A stretch of DNA of 6,509 bases from an uncultured Prevotella sp. (GTDB taxonomy: Bacteria; Bacteroidota; Bacteroidia; Bacteroidales; Bacteroidaceae). The notes beneath the pieces are model-generated. The model was not told the DNA's origin. It made no database searches and saw nothing but the letters and a program-made list of their open reading frames with translations. The translations under genes and the position numbers were made by a program. Positions 1-5,583 of this stretch are shown one piece after another. The stretch's first letter is position 1. Every line of letters starts with the position of its first letter. The stretch is from assembly GCA_947095945.1 (NCBI GenBank), contig CAMUQM010000115.1:1-6509 (forward strand). Direction: 5' to 3'.

Positions 1-65
1 ACAATTTTCAAACTCATAAATATAATAATGTGTTATTTAAATATTCAATTGTTTTTGGTTGAGGG

Positions 66-97
66 CAAAAGTACAGTTTTTTTGTAACATAAACAAA
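66..97 (-). promoter_or_regulatory. Leftward Bacteroidota-type promoter for a gene beyond the left edge
   Basis: Read on the minus strand, TTTG (97-94) is followed after 20 bases by TActTTTG (73-66). This fits the Bacteroidota primary sigma-factor consensus of a TTTG at about -33 and TAnnTTTG at about -7. Transcription would start near position 60 and run off the left edge. A minus-strand ATG at 17-15 begins an open frame of five codons (MSLKI) before the edge and could be the start of that gene, but 17 bases are too few to call a CDS. The element and spacing are directly visible; promoter activity is inferred. Confidence 0.5.
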
Positions 98-117
98 AAA
101 AGTTGCACAAAAACCGC

Positions 118-434
118 TTAACTGTGTTTATGTTTGTTAGGAGCTATTCTATGAGAGTAAGAAGAGAGGTTGTCGTTTAACGAAATTGTACTTTTATTTA
201 TTTTGCAGCTGTAGAATCCTGATAACTGATTTAAACTTGAATGTATATCGTAAAAATGGTGTAGGGGTTGATGGATAGCAACTTCTTCTTTACTATTTAT
301 AATACCCTTAATTCCAATGGAAAAGTTCTATCAGAAAGCTCTTTTATAGCTTGTTCTATCTTGTTACATTTGCTTATCTCGGCATTATTTTCACGTAAAT
401 AAATATTTTTTGTCGTGATAATAAATATTTCTTT
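118..434 (-). pseudogene. Possible frameshifted gene remnant or dispersed repeat, unknown family
   Basis: Two long stop-free minus-strand frames overlap here. The upstream frame (434-297) reads 45 residues, including NNAEISKCNKIEQAIKELSD, and ends at TAA. The downstream frame (327-118) reads 69 residues, including INSKEEVAIHQPLHHFYDIH, also ending at TAA. One frame shift within 300-327 would join them into about 110 codons. Neither has an obvious ATG start, and a TGA at 437-435 closes the upstream frame. The residue pattern of the first part (a charged, helix-like stretch) looks protein-derived, but the Ser/His/Asn-rich second part could be chance openness in AT-rich DNA. I do not recognise the family. 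Other explanations are a non-coding dispersed intergenic repeat of the genus, or no function at all. Confidence 0.25.
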
Positions 435-478
435 TCATGAAGATAAATATTTTTTTTCATGAAAATAATTTCATGAGC
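384..478. repeat. AT-rich tandem repeat array, 22-base period with internal palindromes
   Basis: Three consecutive 22-base units at 399-420, 421-442 and 443-464 each begin with ATAAATATTT. Units two and three continue into TTTTCATGAA, while unit one has the diverged TTGTCGTGAT. A shortened copy (465-478) follows, and a related partial copy containing TTTTCACG (384-398) precedes. Each unit contains two small palindromes, AAATATTT and (in two units and the partial copy) a CATG-centred one. TCACG (391-395) and CGTGA (414-418) also form an inverted pair across unit one. There are no unique spacers, so this is not CRISPR. It could be a cluster of protein-binding sites, a dispersed intergenic repeat, or polymerase-slippage DNA. 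The repeat is directly visible; any function is unknown. Confidence 0.65.
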
Positions 479-566
479 GTGTATATGTCATGGTGAAAAA
501 GGGCGTATATAGTTATGATACAATATGTTTATAAGTACATAATTTATCTAATATAAGAAGATAATA

Positions 567-597
567 TTGTGTGTATTTTTCTTTTTTCATACCTTTG
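567..597 (+). promoter_or_regulatory. Bacteroidota-type promoter for the 688-1821 gene
   Basis: TTG at 567-569 is followed after 20 bases by TAccTTTG at 590-597, matching the -33/-7 consensus of the phylum's primary sigma factor. Transcription should start near 602-604, giving a leader of about 85 bases. The inverted repeat TTATCT-N9-AGATAA (544-564) sits immediately upstream of the -33 element, where a regulator could bind, but it may be chance in AT-rich DNA. No Shine-Dalgarno is seen before the ATG at 688; the bases there are A-rich, as is common in this phylum. Confidence 0.6.
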
Positions 598-687
598 CGT
601 GGTGAGTTCTAACCCTTTTGAAGTTTTGATACTTGCAGTTCCTTGAAGATAAAAGAATTTTGCAGATAAATAAAGTTAATATAGCAA

Positions 688-1821
688 ATGAATAAACGTA
701 CTATCGTTAGCATTGTCTTTTTATGTCTTTCTGTGACTTCATTTGCGCAGAAGGCGTTCGTTATTTGGGATAAAGCAAATAATATCCCAGTGAGCAGAGC
801 AAGTGTATATACCACCTACATGGGGAAAGTGAGGAGTACGTTTAGCGACCAACAAGGGAGAGTTGTTGTGGATTTTGCTTTTGATAATCTGATGATTTCT
901 CATATAAACTATCAGAAAGAAAGCGTGAAAGTATTGTCTGATACACTGTTTATGGAGCAAAGTATGCAGTTGCTTTCGGAAGTTGTCGTGAGTCCTGCGG
1001 GCGAGCCAGCATGGATTAAACCCATGTTGATGGAATTTGTAAAGACGAAAGCAAAGAGGTATGAAGGTAATGGACTACTACGATATGAGTATCAGACACA
1101 GAATGTGGGCGATACGGTGTTATATCGCTTTGTAAGTAATGGACTGATAAGAAAGAAGAAATACTTTGAAATCTCTCCCTTGGAGAATGTTATCACCTTT
1201 AAGGATAAGTCAGCTGGTTGTGACTATAGTAACCTTAAAAACACGCTTTATCATGACTTTGTTTCTGATATGGATGAGAAATTTGTGAAAGAACATCGGT
1301 TCTATGTGGATAATGAGTCTGAAAGCTTGGGTGTCAATGTGGTAAAACTTCTATTCAAGTCGAAAAAAGATTGGAAAGATTCGGGCTATTTATGTATAGA
1401 TACCCTACAAAATGTCATCCTCAGAGCAAAACGTTCTACGGGGTTGGCTTATAATGTACAGCACCGTACTAATGCACTTGTGCGCTCAACAATCAATGCT
1501 ATATACGGACATAAGTATAAGGACTGGCAGATTGACATTGAAGCAGTGTATCAGCAGGCAGATAATTACTTCTATCTAAGTAGTTGCCGTTATTCCAATT
1601 ATATGCAGGAAGAGTTTGACGGAAAGAAGAAAAAAGGTGTTGAAGTTTATAATGTTACCTCAATTTATGAGGCACAACCTTGTCAGAAAAATAAGATGAG
1701 TGAAGGAACAGAATTTCTTTTATTGCCTCAACCTTTTGCAATGAAGATTATTGTGAGCAAGAAGGAAAGAAAACAAGAGGAATTGCTGCAGGATGTGAAG
1801 AAAGAATATAACGTTTATTGA
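688..1821 (+). CDS. Exported carboxypeptidase-regulatory-like domain protein, function unknown
   Basis: The 377-residue product starts with a typical signal peptide: basic MNKR, a hydrophobic core, and a likely cleavage after SFA at residue 20. There is no lipobox cysteine, so it is probably a soluble periplasmic or surface protein. Residues about 25-103 resemble the CarboxypepD_reg-like beta-sandwich found at the N-terminus of TonB-dependent receptors and DUF5686-type proteins: an IPVSRASV stretch, then QQGRVVVDF, and a closing LSEVVVSP. In those families a plug or beta-barrel follows, but here only about 270 residues remain, rich in aromatic and charged residues, with no barrel of usual size. 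The C-terminus is lysine-rich. The start is fixed by an in-frame TAG at 682-684. The gene appears monocistronic, between its own promoter and the dnaG promoter. The fold assignment is moderately sure; the cellular role is unknown. Confidence 0.85.
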   Translation: MNKRTIVSIVFLCLSVTSFAQKAFVIWDKANNIPVSRASVYTTYMGKVRSTFSDQQGRVVVDFAFDNLMISHINYQKESVKVLSDTLFMEQSMQLLSEVVVSPAGEPAWIKPMLMEFVKTKAKRYEGNGLLRYEYQTQNVGDTVLYRFVSNGLIRKKKYFEISPLENVITFKDKSAGCDYSNLKNTLYHDFVSDMDEKFVKEHRFYVDNESESLGVNVVKLLFKSKKDWKDSGYLCIDTLQNVILRAKRSTGLAYNVQHRTNALVRSTINAIYGHKYKDWQIDIEAVYQQADNYFYLSSCRYSNYMQEEFDGKKKKGVEVYNVTSIYEAQPCQKNKMSEGTEFLLLPQPFAMKIIVSKKERKQEELLQDVKKEYNVY

Positions 1822-1852
1822 ATCCTATGTGAGAATTTTATCAAATCTTGGT

Positions 1853-1906
1853 ATAGATGTCGACTGTTTATGTCAAGGCTTTCTTGTAGGAGGTATCTAT
1901 CTTTTT
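1853..1906 (+). terminator. Weak candidate intrinsic terminator after the secreted-protein gene
   Basis: Bases 1853-1861 can pair with 1892-1900 (nine pairs, two of them G-U), followed by C and five T (1902-1906). The enclosed 30 bases contain a small CAAG/CTTG hairpin (1874-1877 with 1883-1886). The stem is AT-rich and the loop long, so this is not a classical strong terminator. Its position, just past the stop codon and just before the dnaG promoter, is where one would be expected. Confidence 0.25.
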
Positions 1907-1917
1907 CCAGTTCTTAC

Positions 1918-1948
1918 TTTGCTATCTCATCGGTTTGTGTTATCTTTG
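1918..1948 (+). promoter_or_regulatory. Strong-consensus promoter of dnaG, placed at the start codon
   Basis: TTTG at 1918-1921, 19 bases, then TAtcTTTG at 1941-1948 is a very good match to the Bacteroidota -33/-7 consensus. Transcription normally begins a few bases after the last G, here about 1952-1956, while the dnaG ATG is at 1956-1958. The predicted mRNA therefore has a leader of about zero to four bases and no room for a ribosome binding site. It probably drives the whole dnaG, YbjN/TPR and cls unit. Confidence 0.7.
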
Positions 1949-1955
1949 TAGCATA

Positions 1956-3890
1956 ATGATAGATAGACCAACCGTAGACAGGATTATGAATGCGTCGAAT
2001 ATCGTTGAGGTAGTCAGCGATTTCGTTTCTTTACGCAAGACGGGAACAAGCTATAAAGGTTTGTGCCCTTTTCATGATGACCGTACACCATCTTTCTCCG
2101 TTAGCCCTGTGAAAGGTGTTTACAAATGCTTTTCGTGTGGTGCAGCGGGTAATGCGGTGAAGTTTATCATGGAGCATGAACAATTGACTTATCCTGAAGC
2201 CTTGAAATGGCTTGCGAATAAGTATCATATTGAGGTGCATGAGCGAGAACTGACGAATGAGGAAAAGCAGCAGGAGAATGAACGTGAATCAATGTTCTTG
2301 GTCAATGAGTGGGCTGCAAAGTACTTTAGTGACATCTTGCACAACGATGTTGATGGTATAGCTATTGGCATGCAGTATTTTCGCAGTCGTGGTTTCAGAG
2401 ATGATATTATTCGTAAGTTTCAATTAGGTTTCTGTCTGTCGAGTCGTCATGCCTTTGCTGATGCAGCTTTAAAGGCTGGTTTTCAGAAAGATTTCCTTGT
2501 TAAGACAGGTCTTTGCTTCGAACGTGATAATGGAGAACTTATCGACCGCTTCAATGGACGTGTGTTGTTTCCATGGGTAGGCGTGAGCGGTAAGGTCACT
2601 GCTTTTGGTGGTCGTTTGTTGGATGAAAGAACGAAAGGTGTAAGCCAGAAGTATGTTAACTCTCCTGATAGCGTTATCTATCATAAGGAACGAGAACTCT
2701 ATGGTATCTTCCAAGCAAAGAAAGCGATTGCCAAGCACGACCTTGTCTATATGGTGGAGGGATACACAGACGTTGTCTCTATGCATCAGTGTGGTATTGA
2801 GAATGTTGTAGCTAATAGTGGTACGGCGTTGTCTGTACATCAGATTCGACTTCTTCATCGCTTCACTTCCAACATCGTTTTGCTCTATGATGGTGACGAA
2901 GCTGGTCAGCATGCCGCCCTTCGCGGTACGGATATGCTGTTGGCAGAGGGTATGAATGTGAAGGTGCTGCTGCTTCCTGACGGTAAAGACCCTGATGAGT
3001 TCGCACGTAGTTATAGTGCGGAGGATTTCAGAAAATATATTGAAGATAATCAGACCGACTTTATTGTCTTTAAGATTAATGTACTCTTGAATGGTGTCAC
3101 TGATCCGATTAAACGTTCAGAGGCTGTCAGCTCAATTGTTCAGAGTATCTCTGTTATCAAAGACCCAATACTCCGTGATACCTATATCCGTGAGTGTGCT
3201 AACCGTACTGGCGTGTCAGAGCGTACATTGATGGAACAGATGAATCGTAATATCTATTCCTATCGGGAACAGCAGACACGCGAACAACAGAAACAGCGCT
3301 CAGTAGTCATAGAAGAGCAACAGAGAGAAGAGGAGGTGGATACATCTACTCAATTGGCATCAAAGGTAGAAGAGATGCTTATTCAGGCTGTAATTAAGGA
3401 TGGTGAGAAGATTATCTTCCGTGATGTGAAAGATGAGAATAGCGGACAGATATACAATCTTACCGTAGCACAATACATAGCTTATGACCTTGGAAGCGAT
3501 AACCTCAGTTTCTCAAATGAGCTATATGCAAAGATATTGCAGGAAGCTGTAGAGCAGTGTAATAATGAAGGTTTCAAGGCTGAGGAGTATTTCACACAGC
3601 ATGCGGATATTGATATTTCATCTGTAGCCGTAAGATTGAGTGTAGACCGTTTCCAACTTGCAGAGAGTCTGCAGGTGAAGGAAACGGAACAGACATTACG
3701 TGATCGCGTTCTACATCTTGTTGCTGATTTCCGTTTGGAATATGTTTCTTCCCATTTGAAGGAACTGAATGCACGACTTCTGCAGGTGAAGGATTCAGAA
3801 GAGATGCAAGAAGTTATGGGAGAAATTATGAGGATACAGAATCTTCGTAATGAATTGGCAAAGAAAACTGGTACTAATATTCTGGTATGA
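1956..3890 (+). CDS. dnaG: DNA primase DnaG
   Basis: This is the replicative primase, which makes the RNA primers for lagging-strand synthesis at the fork and is recruited by the DnaB helicase. The 644-residue product has the full family order. The N-terminal CHC2 zinc finger has ligands C37, H40, C58 and C61, inside CPFHDDRTPSF and YKCFSCG. A catalytic core with YVNSPDS follows. The TOPRIM fold carries the metal-binding acids E268 (VEGYTD), D312 and D314 (YDGDEAG), close to E265, D309 and D311 of E. coli DnaG. A Gln/Glu-rich linker at about 435-465 leads to a helical C-terminal domain that should bind the helicase. The length is within the usual range. An in-frame TTG at 1935 would lie inside the promoter, so ATG 1956 (MIDRPTVDRIM) is preferred. 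There is no rpsU or rpoD neighbour as in the E. coli macromolecular synthesis operon. Confidence 0.97.
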   Translation: MIDRPTVDRIMNASNIVEVVSDFVSLRKTGTSYKGLCPFHDDRTPSFSVSPVKGVYKCFSCGAAGNAVKFIMEHEQLTYPEALKWLANKYHIEVHERELTNEEKQQENERESMFLVNEWAAKYFSDILHNDVDGIAIGMQYFRSRGFRDDIIRKFQLGFCLSSRHAFADAALKAGFQKDFLVKTGLCFERDNGELIDRFNGRVLFPWVGVSGKVTAFGGRLLDERTKGVSQKYVNSPDSVIYHKERELYGIFQAKKAIAKHDLVYMVEGYTDVVSMHQCGIENVVANSGTALSVHQIRLLHRFTSNIVLLYDGDEAGQHAALRGTDMLLAEGMNVKVLLLPDGKDPDEFARSYSAEDFRKYIEDNQTDFIVFKINVLLNGVTDPIKRSEAVSSIVQSISVIKDPILRDTYIRECANRTGVSERTLMEQMNRNIYSYREQQTREQQKQRSVVIEEQQREEEVDTSTQLASKVEEMLIQAVIKDGEKIIFRDVKDENSGQIYNLTVAQYIAYDLGSDNLSFSNELYAKILQEAVEQCNNEGFKAEEYFTQHADIDISSVAVRLSVDRFQLAESLQVKETEQTLRDRVLHLVADFRLEYVSSHLKELNARLLQVKDSEEMQEVMGEIMRIQNLRNELAKKTGTNILV

Positions 3891-5566
3891 TGAAATTGAT
3901 AAGAAAGTTATTCAATCCCCCACTTAGGCTCTCAAGCCTTGATATGGGTGAGAATAAAAGGATAGTTTCAAAGGCATTGAAGGAACTCAACTGTATAGGA
4001 GAGTGGCGAGAAGAGAAAGATGCTGCAATCGTTCGCTTTGGATTTCAGAGTGGACATTTTGGTATTCGTATCTTCAGTAAGCATCCACAGGTAGAGTTGT
4101 CGTTTCTCTTCTTTGCTGAGGCTGAGATGAAAGATATAAATATTGTGCGCCATGTGTGCAACCATTTCAACCTTAACTCTGATGGACCTCGCTTCAGTTA
4201 TACTATCAATGAGGAAACAAATGTCATAGACTTGCATATCCTGACGGCTCTTCTATTAGATGAAGACCGTGCCCAAGATATTCTTTCTTCGGCAATGGTT
4301 GATATGTTTGCATGGCAGAATTCTTTTATAAGGAATCTGACAGACATAAAGAATGATGCTAAGAACTCGTCTACAACTGACTTGGAATGGGCTTCAAAAG
4401 AAGTTGAACGTGACATCTTCCTACTTCGTGAACAGGAACTAAGACATCAGAAGAAGGGGACTGAGTGGCGACAGAATGATAAAGAAGCTGCTACCTTAAG
4501 GCAGTGGATGGATAAGGTCTTCGGTTATGTGGATGTTGTCTTCTCAGAGTTGACAGTTATCACAGATGCCGTTATAATCATCAACGACCGTGAGTCTATT
4601 GCTACCTACAATCTCTCTGATACATTGATTGCAAATGGTTCATTCGTTCGACAGAAGGCAATGCTTGATCTTGTGTTCTTCCTCCCAGCTCATCCTACGA
4701 CACGTCGCCGTATGACTTTTAGTATTCAGCAGGCTGATGGTTGTGATGATGTGCTTTATTATCAGGTTGTTTCGACATTGTTGCCATTGCCGTCTGGTAC
4801 TGGTAGACCGCTTCATACAAGGGAAGTGCAGGTGCAGTCACATTCAGTCTTGTTGGCATACGACCTTCGTTCAACAAAGCAGTTGCAGGATGAGTTCGTC
4901 TATATGTGGAAGGAAGCTAAGAGTAAACTGACTAATGGTGAGGAGAATCAGCTTACGGAAGAGCAGCGGATGATAGCCAATGTAGAAAATATGGATGCAG
5001 CTCGTTTTGTTTATCGTAGTCGAACACTCTATCGTCAGAAGCGTTATTATGAGGCTATTGCTTGTTTGGAGAATGCTTACCAGCTGTTAAATTCATATTT
5101 ACAGAAACAGAGTAAGACAGAACGAAGCCTCTTCTTTGAGGTATGTTATATGTTGGGTTTCTGCTATAACGAGTTGCGCCAGTATGACCGAGCTTATTAT
5201 TACCTTACGTTTGTAATCGGGCTTAATCGTGCGCTCTATGCTGAGGAGTATGTGAACTGTATGATTTATTTGGGTGACTATCGTTCGCTGATGACCATTG
5301 ACGGTATTCTGGAGGATTTGCACACCTCGATTTCTGAAGATGAGGAAGGTGAGGTTGAGCAGTCGTTACGTCCTTTTTTGCACTTCCTTTATCGACGAAA
5401 AGCTTATGTTTTGATAGAGTTGCGGAGGCTTGATGAGGCGGAAGAAATACTTCGTCAGATGATTGATGACCCAGAAAGTGGTGACTTTGCCTTAGATGAA
5501 TTGGCATATATACAGCAGTTGCGAGAAAAAGAAAGAATCAGCAGAGCAGACATTTCAAAGAATTAA
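3887..5566 (+). CDS. Cytoplasmic protein with YbjN-like N-terminus and C-terminal TPR repeats
   Basis: The 559-residue product has no signal peptide or membrane segment. Residues about 24-155 resemble the YbjN / type III chaperone-like alpha-beta fold: a helix (SKALKELN), paired strands (IVRFGF, FGIRIF, VELSFLF), then a helix with VCNHFNL. This is judged by pattern only. Residues about 190-350 are a second, unrecognised region. The C-terminal part has TPR-type helix pairs at about 371-402 (LYRQKRYYEAIACLENAYQL), 416-449 (MLGFCYNELRQYDRAYYYL) and 497-545 (RRKAYVLIELRRLDEAEEIL), with an acidic SEDEEGEVE loop before the last. TPRs usually mediate protein contacts, so a scaffold or chaperone role is plausible but unproven. 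The ATG at 3887 overlaps the dnaG TGA in an ATGA arrangement, suggesting translational coupling; a second ATG at 3890 is equally possible. No Shine-Dalgarno is seen. Confidence 0.85.
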   Translation: MMKLIRKLFNPPLRLSSLDMGENKRIVSKALKELNCIGEWREEKDAAIVRFGFQSGHFGIRIFSKHPQVELSFLFFAEAEMKDINIVRHVCNHFNLNSDGPRFSYTINEETNVIDLHILTALLLDEDRAQDILSSAMVDMFAWQNSFIRNLTDIKNDAKNSSTTDLEWASKEVERDIFLLREQELRHQKKGTEWRQNDKEAATLRQWMDKVFGYVDVVFSELTVITDAVIIINDRESIATYNLSDTLIANGSFVRQKAMLDLVFFLPAHPTTRRRMTFSIQQADGCDDVLYYQVVSTLLPLPSGTGRPLHTREVQVQSHSVLLAYDLRSTKQLQDEFVYMWKEAKSKLTNGEENQLTEEQRMIANVENMDAARFVYRSRTLYRQKRYYEAIACLENAYQLLNSYLQKQSKTERSLFFEVCYMLGFCYNELRQYDRAYYYLTFVIGLNRALYAEEYVNCMIYLGDYRSLMTIDGILEDLHTSISEDEEGEVEQSLRPFLHFLYRRKAYVLIELRRLDEAEEILRQMIDDPESGDFALDELAYIQQLREKERISRADISKN

Positions 5567-5583
5567 TGAAAAGAAGAATATAG
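5566..5583 (+). other. Five-codon minicistron in frame with cls, ended by TAG
   Basis: The stop TAA of the YbjN/TPR gene overlaps an ATG (TAATG). That ATG reads MKRRI and then meets TAG, directly followed by the cls ATG in the same frame. The five residues are basic, like the cytoplasmic start of a membrane protein, and cls begins with a membrane segment. It may be chance, a relay for ribosomes that have just terminated, or a former cls start cut off by a nonsense change. The arrangement is directly visible; the meaning is inferred. Confidence 0.3.

Larger units (their letters stand above)
1..687. other. Long AT-rich intergenic region without an intact gene
   Basis: No complete gene of credible length is seen on either strand. 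From left to right the region holds the leftward promoter (66-97), a nine-codon ORF with a Shine-Dalgarno-like AGGAG (139-180), the composite minus-strand open frame (118-434), the 22-base tandem repeats (384-478), a 6-base inverted repeat TTATCT/AGATAA (544-549 and 559-564) and the rightward promoter (567-597). From about 602 to 687 it is the predicted untranslated leader of the 688-1821 gene. The divergent promoters at the two ends make it a two-way control region, and the 470 bases between them are unusually long for a compact genome. Confidence 0.7.

Noticed and set aside
384..478. CRISPR array
   Set aside because: The units abut with no unique spacers and are simple AT-rich repeats, and no cas gene is present.
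609..960. Minus-strand open frames of 68 and 73 residues near the start of the secreted-protein gene
   Set aside because: They overlap a signal peptide-bearing gene with a fixed start and its promoter leader, and show no domain or promoter of their own.
1935..1955. A seven-codon upstream extension of dnaG starting at TTG
   Set aside because: It would start inside the promoter, before the expected transcription start, and the DnaG N-terminus (MIDRPTVDRIM) fits the family when begun at 1956.
2469..2912. A 147-residue minus-strand open frame inside dnaG
   Set aside because: It is antisense to the conserved TOPRIM-containing core of dnaG, and its translation shows no family pattern.
4737..4931. 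A 64-residue plus-strand frame inside the YbjN/TPR gene
   Set aside because: It is an out-of-frame shadow, rich in Cys/His/Arg, with no start context and no conservation pattern visible.
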